Assembly: GCF_015690355.1 (NCBI RefSeq)
Contig: NZ_JADPRT010000007.1
Span: 62,001-126,000, forward strand
Origin: Streptacidiphilus fuscans
Lineage (GTDB): Bacteria; Actinomycetota; Actinomycetes; Streptomycetales; Streptomycetaceae
Direction: 5' to 3'
Length of the DNA stretch: 64,000 bases
Made by a program: the position numbers and the translations under genes. Position 1 is the first letter of the stretch. The number at the start of each line of letters is the position of its first letter. The notes under the pieces were generated by a model. The model worked only from the letters and a program-made list of their open reading frames with translations. It was not told where the DNA came from and did not search any database. Shown in pieces: positions 42,736-51,231 of the stretch.

Positions 42736-44103
42736 TTACTGCGCGTTGGCCAGGACCTCGTTGACCTGGGACTGGGCGGTGTCCAGCAGCTGCTGCAGGT
42801 TCGCGTGCGGGTCGGTGAGCACGGAGGCCATGGTGGTGTCGAGGACCTTGTAGATGGCCTGCGCGTTCGGCGGCTCGGTCACGCCGGGGATCGCGGCGTT
42901 CACGAACGGGGCGAAGGCCTGCACGGACATGGTCGCGTTGGCGGCCTTGAGCGAGTTGTCCGCGGCCGCGGTCGCGCCCTGGAACAGCTCCGGCTCGGGC
43001 AGGCCGACCGCCTGTCCGGACGCCTTGGACCGCGGGTAGTTGTACTGCTGCCCCTGACCCATCGTCAGCCACAGGTAACTCACCAGCTGGACGCCCGCGG
43101 TGATCTGGGCGGGCGTGTCCTTGACGTTGAACAGGTAGTCGTCGCCACCCGCCAGGGTTCCGACGGCGGGGCCGCTCTGACCGGGCATCGGGCCCATGGA
43201 GAAGTCCGAGTAGTGCGCGCCGAGGCTCTGCACCATGTAGGTGATGTCGTCAGGGGCGGCGATGTACATCCCGAGCTTGCCCGCGGCCATCTGCTTCTGC
43301 AGGTCGCCCCACTTGTACAGCTGGGTCTGTCCCATGACGTTGTCGGTGAAGCGCAGCTTCTGCAGGTTCTGCAGGACGGCGAGGCCCTGCGCGTTGTCGA
43401 ACGCGGCCTTGGTGCCGTCCGAGCTCACCATCCGGCCGCCCTGCGCGTACAGCTCCGCGGTGAAGTGCCAGCCGCCGTTGTTGCCCGCGCTGTAGTCGCC
43501 GTAGCCGTCGATGCCGTTGCCGAGCGCGGCGATCTTCTTGGCGTCGGTCTCCACCTCGGCCCAGGTGGTGGGCGGCTGGTCGGGGTTGAGACCGGCCTGC
43601 TGGAACAGCTTCCGGTTGATGATCATCCCCATCGTGTAGTTGGTCCGCGGGACCCCGTAGGTCTTGCCGCCCGAGCTCAGCGGCGCCCATACGGACGGGA
43701 GGATGTCGTTCTTGACCGGCAGGTTGGCCGAGGTCACGTACGGGGTGATGTCGGCGGCCTGGCCCGAGGCGAGGACCTGCGGCAGGTCGGTGAAGTACGT
43801 GTAGAAGACGTTCGCCTCCGTGCCGCCGCGCAGCGCCGCGGTGAAGAGCTCCGGCGTCTCGCACGGGAAGGTGTCGATGCTCTTGACCGTCACGTTCGGG
43901 TGGAGCTTCTCGAACCCCGCGATGTCGGCGTTCCACTGCTGCACCTGGGTCGGGCGGCTGCTCGGCGGTGCGCAGTCGACGGAGATGGTGACCTTGCCGT
44001 TGGCGTTGCCGGTGTTTCCCGTGGAACTGGTGCCCGAGCTGGAACAGGCTGCTGCGGTCATCGCGACGGTGGCGGCGACCACGAGCGCTGCGGATCTGCG
44101 CAT
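42736..44103 (-). CDS. sugar ABC importer substrate-binding lipoprotein
   Basis: ATG 44103 (MRRSAALVVAATVAMTAAAC) gives a clean lipoprotein signal with lipobox MTAAAC; upstream in-frame codons would bury it. The mature part (total 455 residues) has the type-1 extracellular sugar-binding pattern: NADIAGFEKLHPNVTVKSIDTFPC, TYFTDLPQVLASGQAADITPYV, NPDQPPTTWAEVETDAKKIAALG and GPAVGTLAGGDDYLFNVKDTPA. It captures an oligosaccharide for the two permeases downstream. TTGCAAG at 44200-44206 lies in the promoter region, related to the operator half-sites near lacI. Confidence 0.93.
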   Translation of the reverse strand: MRRSAALVVAATVAMTAAACSSSGTSSTGNTGNANGKVTISVDCAPPSSRPTQVQQWNADIAGFEKLHPNVTVKSIDTFPCETPELFTAALRGGTEANVFYTYFTDLPQVLASGQAADITPYVTSANLPVKNDILPSVWAPLSSGGKTYGVPRTNYTMGMIINRKLFQQAGLNPDQPPTTWAEVETDAKKIAALGNGIDGYGDYSAGNNGGWHFTAELYAQGGRMVSSDGTKAAFDNAQGLAVLQNLQKLRFTDNVMGQTQLYKWGDLQKQMAAGKLGMYIAAPDDITYMVQSLGAHYSDFSMGPMPGQSGPAVGTLAGGDDYLFNVKDTPAQITAGVQLVSYLWLTMGQGQQYNYPRSKASGQAVGLPEPELFQGATAAADNSLKAANATMSVQAFAPFVNAAIPGVTEPPNAQAIYKVLDTTMASVLTDPHANLQQLLDTAQSQVNEVLANAQ

Positions 44104-44243
44104 GGCGGGAGGCCCTTCGTGGGGTGGGTGCCGGCAAGAGGCTGCGGCGCGGATCACGATAGGCATGCTCACAAGGCAGCACAAGATGTCGACGAAAAAT
44201 TGCAAGAAGGCGACGCACAACCGAGACATGATGATGCATCAAT

Positions 44244-44283
44244 GACTGAGGGGCCGCATCCCGGCGGATGCGGCCCCTCAGTC
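44244..44283. terminator. 18-bp perfect hairpin after the LacI gene
   Basis: GACTGAGGGGCCGCATCC and GGATGCGGCCCCTCAGTC pair without mismatch around the loop CGGC. It lies between the LacI stop (44309, leftward) and the binding-protein start (44103), so it probably ends the lacI transcript and keeps the importer operon under its own promoter. Confidence 0.8.
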
Positions 44284-44308
44284 CTGCGCTGTGCCCTGCC
44301 GTGCGTCC

Positions 44309-45319
44309 CTACCGGACGCTTGCCGGGCCGGTCGAGCCGCGGACGACGAGCTCGGGCTCGAACAGCAGCTCGTCATGGGTGACCTGAGTCCCCGCCAGCT
44401 CGCCCATCAACAGCTCCACGGCCGCCCGGCCCATCGCCTCGATCGGCTGGCGGACCGTGGTGAGCGGCGGATCGGTGCAGGTCATGAACGACGAGTCGTC
44501 ATATCCGACGATCGAGACCGCTCGTGGGACGTCCAGCCCCTGCCGTCGCGCCGCGCGGATCGCGCCGAGCGCTATCGGGTCGGAGGCGCAGACGATCCCG
44601 GTCACGCCCCGGTTGAGCAGGCGCATCGCGGCGGCCTGGCCGCCCTCCAACGAGAACAGCGCGTGTTCCACGCGGTCCTCCGGCAGTTCGAGCCCCGCCT
44701 TGACCAACGCCCGCTCGGCGGCGGCGAGTTTGCGCCGCGAGGGCATGTGGTCGGGCGGGCCGAGGACCAGCCCCACCCGCTCGTGCCCCAGCGAGACCAG
44801 CAGCGCGACCGCCTGCTCGGCCGCTGCCGCGTCGTCGCAGCTCACTTGCGGAAACCCGAGGCCGGGGACGGCGGCGTTCATCAGCACGGTGGGCAGCCCG
44901 CGCTGCTCCAGACGCTCGTAGTGCGCATGGGAGAGGCCGGCCATGGCGTAGTGCCCGCCGAAGAAGATCACGCCGGAAACCTGCTGCTGGAGCAGGAGTT
45001 CGACATAGTCCGCCTCGGAGACGCCGCCCGCGGTCTGGGTGCAGAGCACCGGCGTGAACCCCTGCTGCGCCAGCGCACCGCTGACCACCTCGGCGAAGGC
45101 GGGGAAGATCGGGTTCTGCAGCTCCGGGAGCACCAGCCCGACCAACCGGGCGCGCTCGCCGCGCAGTTGGGTCGGACGCTCGTATCCCATCACGTCCAGG
45201 GCGGTGAGCACCGCCTCGCGGGTTTGCGCGGAGACCCCGGGCTTGCCGTTGAGCACCCGGCTGACGGTCGCCTCGCTCACTCCGACCTTCTGGGCCACAT
45301 GGGCAAGTCGTCGTGTCAT
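44309..45319 (-). CDS. LacI family transcriptional regulator
   Basis: 336 residues. The N-terminal helix-turn-helix is VAQKVGVSEATVSRVLNGKPGVSAQTREAVL with the hinge helix MGYERPTQLRGERARLVGLVLP. The periplasmic-binding-like effector domain follows (ELQNPIFPAFAEVVSGALAQQGF, VSGVIFFGGHYAM, IVGYDDSSFMTCTDPPLTTVRQP). It sits between the sugar importer operon and the divergent GH87 gene and probably represses both in the absence of an alpha-glucooligosaccharide. Confidence 0.95.
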   Translation of the reverse strand: MTRRLAHVAQKVGVSEATVSRVLNGKPGVSAQTREAVLTALDVMGYERPTQLRGERARLVGLVLPELQNPIFPAFAEVVSGALAQQGFTPVLCTQTAGGVSEADYVELLLQQQVSGVIFFGGHYAMAGLSHAHYERLEQRGLPTVLMNAAVPGLGFPQVSCDDAAAAEQAVALLVSLGHERVGLVLGPPDHMPSRRKLAAAERALVKAGLELPEDRVEHALFSLEGGQAAAMRLLNRGVTGIVCASDPIALGAIRAARRQGLDVPRAVSIVGYDDSSFMTCTDPPLTTVRQPIEAMGRAAVELLMGELAGTQVTHDELLFEPELVVRGSTGPASVR

Positions 45320-45624
45320 GCCGACATGCTATATGCCGGATACCCGCAAGTTCTTGCCTCTTCTTGCCATCATCTGCAACGGCCTGACGTGCCGGGTGCA
45401 AGCACGCCCTGCAATAGCAGCAGCTCAACCGCTCACTATTTGCAGATTTCTGTCGGCATATTGCTACGTCCTGCCGCCTGTGCCAGAGTGTTCCGCCAGG
45501 CCGAGACGGACCGGTCTGTGCTCTGCGGGGATGTGTCATGCCCCCGCCCTGCTGGGACCGCCATGTCGACCCTCGCGGCTGCAACCCGTCCACGGAAGTC
45601 CCCGTCCACGGAAGGTCGTACGTG
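45320..45624. promoter_or_regulatory. divergent lacI/GH87 promoter with LacI-type operators
   Basis: GCAAG-TT-CTTGC at 45346-45357 is a 5-2-5 palindrome, followed by another TTCTTGCC at 45361-45368 and by further half-sites (GCAAG at 45400, CTGCAA at 45411, TTGCAG at 45440). These match the CTTGC/GCAAG half-sites known for streptomycete LacI-type sugar regulators. No other gene is seen in this 305-bp gap. Confidence 0.65.
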
Positions 45625-48453
45625 ATGACGTACCGCCGCTCCACCGCCGTGCTCGCTGCCGTCACCGCAGCAGCGACCGGCGTGTTGGGCCTCCTCCTCG
45701 CCGGGCCCGCCCACCAGGCCCAGGCAGCAGCACAGGCACCAGCCCACTCCGCGCTGACCCCCTTCGCCGCCGGGGCCGCCAACGGCACCGGCGCCTCGGT
45801 CTCCGGCATGACCGAGTACGAGGCCGAGGGCCCGCAGGCGTCCACCAACGGCACGGTGATCGGCCCCGACTACACCCAGGGCGACCTGGCCACCGAGGCC
45901 TCCGGCCGCCAGGCGGTCCAACTGACCGGCCAGGGCCAGCACGTGACGTTCACCCTGACCGCGCCGGCCAACGCCTTCGACCTGCACTACGCGGTGCCGC
46001 AGGGCAGCTCCGGCAGCCTCTCGGTCTACGTCAACGGCACCAAGCTCAGCCAGGAGCTGCAACTCACCTCCGCCTACAGCTACATCACCACCAGCCAGGT
46101 GCCCGGCTCCAAGGTGCACAAGCTCTACGACGACGTACGGATGATGCTGCCGTCCACGGTCAACACCGGTGGCACAGTCACCTTCCAGGTGGACTCGGGC
46201 GACACCGCGCTGCCCTACACCCTGGACGTCGCCGACTTCTTCGACGTGGGCGCGCCCGCGACGCAGCCCGCCAACTCGATCTCGGTGGTCAGCGAGGGCG
46301 CGGACCCGACCGGTGCGGCCGACTCCACCAACGCCTTCCGGACCGCCATCTCCGCAGCGGCCTCCGCCAACGAGTCGGTGTGGATCCCGCAGGGCACCTT
46401 CGTGGTCTCCTCGGCGCTCCAGGTCCCCAAGGCGACGATCGCCGGAGCCGGGTACTGGTACTCGCAGATCAAGAGCAACGAGTTCATCGACAACACCTCC
46501 GACGTCTCCGGCCCGGTCAACCTGAGCGGCTTTGCCATCCTCGGCTCGACCGTCGGCCGTCACGACGACAGCACCGCCAACGCGATCAACGGCTCGCTGG
46601 GCAGCGGCTCGACCGTGGACGGCCTGTGGATCCAGGACACCAACGTCGGCTTCTGGCTCCAGTACGGCAACACCGGGCTGACCGTGAAGAACTGCGTCGT
46701 CCTGTCCACGGACGCGGACGGGCTGAACTTCAACGGCAACGCGACGAACAACACCGTCGAGAACAACTTCCTGCGCAACACCGGTGACGACGGCCTGGCG
46801 CTGTGGTCCTACCCCGCCACCGACTCGGGCAACTCGCTCAGCGACAACACCGTCGTCGAGCCGACGCTCGCCAACGGCATCGCGGACTACGGCGGCTCGA
46901 ACAACACCATCCAGGGCAACGTCGTCGCCGACACCAACCCGCTCGGCAGCGGCATCGCCGTCTCCAACGAGGCGTTCCTGCAGCCGTTCACGCCGCTCTC
47001 CGGGACCGTCACGGTCTCCGACAACACGCTGATCCGCACCGGGGCGATGAACCCCAACTGGGGCCACCCGATGGGCGCGATGCGGTTCGACGCCTACGAC
47101 TCGGCGTTCACCAACGTCACCGTCAACGTCAGCGGCAACGCGGTGGACGACAGCCCGTACAGCGCCTTCGAGATCGTCGGGGGCGGGGGCCAGGGCTACG
47201 CGGTCAACGGCCTCAACTTCACCAACAACAGCGTCGACTGGACCGGCACCACGGTCTTCCAGGCGGAGACCACCGGGTCCGCCTCGGTGAGCGGTCTGAC
47301 CGCGAGCAACGTCGGCGTGGCGGGCGCGTACGACTACGGCTACCCGAACGACGTGGCGGGCACGTTCGCGTTCAACCAGGGCAGCGGCAACAGCGGGTGG
47401 AGCACCACGCCGACGCTGACCGCCTTCCCGTCCCCGGTGGGCCTGCCGCCGACCGGTCCGGGCAACGGCACCGGCTCACCGACGCCCACCCCGACCTCCA
47501 CCAGCACCTCGCCGACCCCGACGCCCACCCCCACGCAGACCACGCCGCCTGGCGGCAACCTGGCGCTGGGCAAGGCGGTCTCGGACACCGGCCACACCCA
47601 GAACTACGTGGCCGCGAACGCGGTGGACGGTGACGCGAACACCTACTGGGAGAGCACCGACAACGCCTTCCCGCAGAGCTTCACGCTCGACCTCGGCAGC
47701 ACCACCGCCGTCGACCACCTGGTCATGCTGCTCCCGCCGTCCACGTCCTGGGGCGCGCGCACGCAGACGCTCTCCGTCCTCGACAGCACCGACGGCTCCA
47801 GCTACAGCACCCTCGTCCCCTCGGCCACCTACTCGTTCGACCCCAACACGGGCAACACCGCCACCATCACCCTGCCCGCGGGCACCGACACCCGGTACCT
47901 CCGGCTGACGTTCACCGCCAACTCCGCCTGGCCGGCCGGACAGCTCTCCGAACTCCAGGCCTACGCCCCGAGCAGCTCGGCGACGGTCACTCCCACACCG
48001 ACGCCGACGCCGACTGCCACGGCCACCGGGAGCAGCAACCTGGCGCTGGGCAAGGCGGTCTCCGACACCGGCCACACGCAGACCTACATGGCCGCCAACG
48101 CCGTCGACGGTGACGCCAACACCTACTGGGAGAGCACCGACAACGCCTTCCCGCAGACGTTCACGCTCGACCTCGGCAGCTCCACCGCCGTGGGCAAGCT
48201 GGTGATGCTGCTGCCGCCGTCGACGTCCTGGGGCGCGCGCACGCAGACCCTCTCCGTCCTCGACAGCACCGACGGCTCCAGCTACAGCACCCTCGTCCCG
48301 TCGGCCACCTACTCCTTCGACCCCAACACGGGCAACACCGCCACCATCACCCTGCCCGCAGGCACCACGACCCGCTACCTGCAGCTGACCTTCACGGCCA
48401 ACTCCGCCTGGCCCGCCGGACAGCTCTCCGAGCTCCAGGCCTACGCGCCCTGA
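45625..48453 (+). CDS. secreted GH87-type alpha-1,3-glucanase/mycodextranase with two C-terminal CBM32-like domains
   Basis: 942 residues from ATG 45625 (GGAAGG 9 bp upstream; GTG 45622 is also possible). The signal peptide is followed by a CBM35-like region (about 60-205) starting MTEYEAEGPQASTNGTVIGP. A right-handed beta-helix follows (about 212-600), beginning SVVSEGADPTGAADSTNAF with VWIPQGTFVVSSAL. The acidic residues that GH87 enzymes use are in DADG (363-366) and TGDDGLALWS (Asp388-Asp389). Ser/Thr/Pro linkers lead to two nearly identical discoidin-type (F5/8, CBM32-like) domains (about 645-782 and 805-942). It probably cuts alpha-1,3-glucan (fungal wall or dental-type glucan) or mixed alpha-1,3/1,4-glucan. 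Confidence 0.87.
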   Translation: MTYRRSTAVLAAVTAAATGVLGLLLAGPAHQAQAAAQAPAHSALTPFAAGAANGTGASVSGMTEYEAEGPQASTNGTVIGPDYTQGDLATEASGRQAVQLTGQGQHVTFTLTAPANAFDLHYAVPQGSSGSLSVYVNGTKLSQELQLTSAYSYITTSQVPGSKVHKLYDDVRMMLPSTVNTGGTVTFQVDSGDTALPYTLDVADFFDVGAPATQPANSISVVSEGADPTGAADSTNAFRTAISAAASANESVWIPQGTFVVSSALQVPKATIAGAGYWYSQIKSNEFIDNTSDVSGPVNLSGFAILGSTVGRHDDSTANAINGSLGSGSTVDGLWIQDTNVGFWLQYGNTGLTVKNCVVLSTDADGLNFNGNATNNTVENNFLRNTGDDGLALWSYPATDSGNSLSDNTVVEPTLANGIADYGGSNNTIQGNVVADTNPLGSGIAVSNEAFLQPFTPLSGTVTVSDNTLIRTGAMNPNWGHPMGAMRFDAYDSAFTNVTVNVSGNAVDDSPYSAFEIVGGGGQGYAVNGLNFTNNSVDWTGTTVFQAETTGSASVSGLTASNVGVAGAYDYGYPNDVAGTFAFNQGSGNSGWSTTPTLTAFPSPVGLPPTGPGNGTGSPTPTPTSTSTSPTPTPTPTQTTPPGGNLALGKAVSDTGHTQNYVAANAVDGDANTYWESTDNAFPQSFTLDLGSTTAVDHLVMLLPPSTSWGARTQTLSVLDSTDGSSYSTLVPSATYSFDPNTGNTATITLPAGTDTRYLRLTFTANSAWPAGQLSELQAYAPSSSATVTPTPTPTPTATATGSSNLALGKAVSDTGHTQTYMAANAVDGDANTYWESTDNAFPQTFTLDLGSSTAVGKLVMLLPPSTSWGARTQTLSVLDSTDGSSYSTLVPSATYSFDPNTGNTATITLPAGTTTRYLQLTFTANSAWPAGQLSELQAYAP
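47557..48450 (+). repeat. intragenic duplication of a 414-bp carbohydrate-binding module
   Basis: 47557-47970 and 48037-48450 have the same length and align nearly base for base from AACCTGGCGCTGGGCAAGG to the GGCCTACGC end, separated by a TPTPTPTP-coding linker. The close DNA identity points to a recent duplication or gene conversion. Confidence 0.9.
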
Positions 48454-48482
48454 GCAACGCGCCTGACCAGCACGATCACCTC

Positions 48483-48511
48483 GCCCGCCGGCGCACGTAC
48501 GCCGGGCGGGC
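48483..48511. terminator. GC-rich hairpin between convergent genes
   Basis: GCCCGCCGGCG and CGCCGGGCGGGC pair with a single bulge around CACGTA, placed between the GH87 stop (48453) and the leftward ABC ATPase stop (48539). It can act on both strands. Confidence 0.65.
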
Positions 48512-48538
48512 TAGGTGTTCGGACGGACCGTCAGAACG

Positions 48539-49636
48539 TCAGTGCGCCTCGGCCACGGTGCGCTCGGGCACCGTCGCGGTCTCCGCCTCCGGGCGGGCAG
48601 CGGCCTCTCCGGCCGGGGTCAGCGCGTGCGCCGCGCCGACGACGGTGACGCCGACGGAGCTGCCGGGCCCGGGAGGGGCGGTGTCGGTGTAGGCGACGAG
48701 TCGCTCCCGCCGCCCGCCGTCGGCGACCAGGTCGAGCTCGACGCGGTGGTCGTGGCCACGGAAGTGCACGGCGGTGACGGTGGCGTGAACGCCCTCGTCG
48801 CCGAGGCGCAGCTGCCTCGGCCGGAGCAGCACGGTCCCGCTGCCGGACGGGGTCTGCGGCTCGGTCAAGGGCAGCGTGCCGAGAGCCGTCCTGGCCTCGC
48901 CGTCGGCGAAGGTGGCCGCGAGCAGGTTGGCCTCGCCCAGCGCGCGGGCGACGTGGGTGTCGACCGGGCGGTGGAAGAGCGTGTCCGGGGCGTCGGCCTG
49001 GGTGATCCGGCCGTCGCGCATGACGGCGACCACGTCGGCGAAGGCCAGCGCCTCGTCCACGTCGTGGGTCACCAGGACCGCGGTGGCCCCGGCGCTGCGC
49101 AGGGCGGCGGCGACCTCCGCGCGCAGCTCGATGCGGAGTTGGGCGTCGAGCGCGGAGAAGGGCTCGTCGAGCAGCAGCAGGTCCGGGCGGGGTGCCAGGG
49201 CGCGGGCGAGCGCCACGCGCTGCTGCTGGCCGCCGGACAGTTGGTGCGGGTGCCGGTCGCCGAGGCCGCCCAGCCCGACCAGCTCGAGCAGTTCCGCCAC
49301 GCGGGCCTTGCGCTCGGCGCGCGGTAGTCCGAAGCCGATGTTGCCCGCCGCCGTCAGATGCGGGAAGAGCGCGCCGTCCTGGGGGACGTAGCCGATCCGG
49401 CGCTGCTCGGCGCGGACCCGGCTCCGCCCGTCGTCCAGCACCCGGCCGCCGACGGCGACGGTCCCGGACGCGGCGGCGTGGAACCCGGCCACGATCCGCA
49501 GCAGCGTGCTCTTGCCGCAGCCCGACGGGCCGAGCACGGCGGCCAGTTCACCGCCGCCGACGGTCAGGTCGAGGCCGGTCAGCACCGACGCCTTGCCGTG
49601 CTGCGCGTGCAGATCAGTGACGGTCAAGCCGCTCAT
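48539..49636 (-). CDS. Fe(III)-type ABC importer ATPase (FbpC-like)
   Basis: 365 residues from ATG 49636 (ATGA overlap with the permease). Walker A GPSGCGKSTLLRIV, Q-loop IGYVPQDGALFPHLTAAGNI, signature LSGGQQQRVALARALA, Walker B LLLLDEPFSALDAQL and TAVLVTHDVDEALAFAD are complete. A C-terminal TOBE-like extension (LRPRQLRLGDEGVHATVTAVHFRGHDHRVELDL) is typical of FbpC/PotA-type proteins. With the two-domain permease and the binding lipoprotein it forms a ferric-iron (less likely thiamine or phosphonate) importer. Confidence 0.93.
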   Translation of the reverse strand: MSGLTVTDLHAQHGKASVLTGLDLTVGGGELAAVLGPSGCGKSTLLRIVAGFHAAASGTVAVGGRVLDDGRSRVRAEQRRIGYVPQDGALFPHLTAAGNIGFGLPRAERKARVAELLELVGLGGLGDRHPHQLSGGQQQRVALARALAPRPDLLLLDEPFSALDAQLRIELRAEVAAALRSAGATAVLVTHDVDEALAFADVVAVMRDGRITQADAPDTLFHRPVDTHVARALGEANLLAATFADGEARTALGTLPLTEPQTPSGSGTVLLRPRQLRLGDEGVHATVTAVHFRGHDHRVELDLVADGGRRERLVAYTDTAPPGPGSSVGVTVVGAAHALTPAGEAAARPEAETATVPERTVAEAH

Positions 49637-51231
49637 CGCGCAGCCTCTTTCGGGGTTCGGGCACCGCCGAGGGTGCGGCGGGTCAGCAGGAGCACGGCCG
49701 GGACGGAGAGCGCGGTCATCACGGCCGCGTAGGGCGCGGCCGCGCCCCAGGCCAGGCCGGTGGTGTAGGTCCAGAACTGGGTGGCCAGGGTGTCCGTGCC
49801 GGTGGGCCGCAGCAGCAGCGTCGCCGTCAGCTCGGTGCTGGCGGTGAGCGCGACCATGGCGAAGGCCGCGCCGAGGCCGGGCAGGATCAGCGGCAGCGTC
49901 ACCCGGGCCAGGACCACCAGCGGCGGCGTGCCGAGCGAGCGCGCCACGTCCTCGACGCCGTGCGGGACCTGCGCCAGCGAGGAGCGCACGGCCGTCAGCG
50001 CGAGCGGGAAGAAGAGCGCCACGTATCCGGCGACCAGCAGCGGAGGCTGCTCGTAGAACGGCTGGGCGTAGCGGATCGCGAAGAAGACCACCGCCAGTGC
50101 GACCGCGATGCCGGGCAGCGCACGGGTGAGGTAGGCGGTCTGCTCGACGGCCCGCGCCAGGCGGGTGTCGCGCCGCCAGGCGTACAGCGCGACTGGGACC
50201 GCGGCGGCGGTGGCGATGGCAGCGGCGGCCAGCGCGTAGCCGAGCGTGGTCGCGGTGAGGGACCAGATCGAGGCCGAGGGCAGCGTGGTGGAACCGCCCT
50301 TGACCAGCCAGTACCCGAGCGCGTAGACGGGCACGCCCACCGCGACGCCGACCAGGGCGGCCATCGCCAGCAGCGCGAGCGGCTTGGCGCCTGCCAGCGC
50401 GACCGGTGTGGCGGGGCGGGTCGCGTTGCCCTCGCGGACCACCCGGCCGCGGTTCCGTCCGATCCGGTTCTGCAGCACCACGACGACCAGCGCGAGCGCG
50501 ATCAGGATCAGCGAGAGGACCGAGGCCGAGACCGTGTCGAAGGCCGTCTCGAACTGGGTGTAGATGGCGGTCGCGAAGGTGTCGTACCGCAGCATCGCGA
50601 ACGCGCCGTACTCGCCGAGCAGGTAGAGCGCGACCAGCAGCGCGCCGCCGGCCAGCGCCGGGCGGGTCTGGGGCAGGGTGACCCGCCAGAGCACGGTCAG
50701 TCGGCCCTTGCCCAGGCTGCGGGCGACCTCCTCCGCGCTCGCGTCGCTGCGCCGCAGCACGGCGGCGACGGGCAGGAAGACCAGCGGGTAGAGCGAGGAG
50801 GTCATCACCAGCGCCGCGCCCCAAAGGCCCTGCACGGCAGGGAAGAGCGAGACCCAGCAGTAGCCGTGGACGAACTCCGGGATCGCCAGCGGCATCGCGA
50901 CCAGCACCGTCCAGGTCCGCCGCAGCGGCAGGTCGGTGCGTTCGACCAGCCAGGCCGCGCCGAAGCCCAGCACCAGCGCGCCGACGGTGACGATCGCGGT
51001 CAGCACGGCGGTGTGCCAGAACAGGGTGGCGATCAGCGGGCGGCCGAGCAGGCGTTGGACGGTTCCCCAACCCGACTGGGACGCCTCCAGCGCGACGAAG
51101 ACCAGCGGGCTGGCGACCAGCAGCGTCACCGCGATCGCCACCAGCGCGAGAACGCCGGAACCCGCCGTCCGGATCCGCCGCGGAGAACGCGACGGACGGA
51201 CGGCGGGTGACGGGGCTTCGGTGAGCGTCAC
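49633..51231 (-). CDS. Fe(III)-type ABC importer permease (FbpB-like, two domains)
   Basis: 532 residues, the double length typical of FbpB/SfuB proteins. It contains two copies of the permease module, each with an EAA-type loop (EEVARSLGKGRLTVLWRVTLPQTRPAL and VEDVARSLGTPPLVVLARVTLPLILPGL). GTG 51231 overlaps the stop of the binding-protein gene. It spans the membrane about twelve times and passes ferric iron stripped from the binding protein. Confidence 0.94.
   Translation of the reverse strand: MTLTEAPSPAVRPSRSPRRIRTAGSGVLALVAIAVTLLVASPLVFVALEASQSGWGTVQRLLGRPLIATLFWHTAVLTAIVTVGALVLGFGAAWLVERTDLPLRRTWTVLVAMPLAIPEFVHGYCWVSLFPAVQGLWGAALVMTSSLYPLVFLPVAAVLRRSDASAEEVARSLGKGRLTVLWRVTLPQTRPALAGGALLVALYLLGEYGAFAMLRYDTFATAIYTQFETAFDTVSASVLSLILIALALVVVVLQNRIGRNRGRVVREGNATRPATPVALAGAKPLALLAMAALVGVAVGVPVYALGYWLVKGGSTTLPSASIWSLTATTLGYALAAAAIATAAAVPVALYAWRRDTRLARAVEQTAYLTRALPGIAVALAVVFFAIRYAQPFYEQPPLLVAGYVALFFPLALTAVRSSLAQVPHGVEDVARSLGTPPLVVLARVTLPLILPGLGAAFAMVALTASTELTATLLLRPTGTDTLATQFWTYTTGLAWGAAAPYAAVMTALSVPAVLLLTRRTLGGARTPKEAAR

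Noticed and set aside
47480..47550. ACCCCGACGCCCACC-type tandem DNA repeats as a possible CRISPR or microsatellite
   Set aside because: They encode the TPTPTP linker of the GH87 protein and have no spacer structure.
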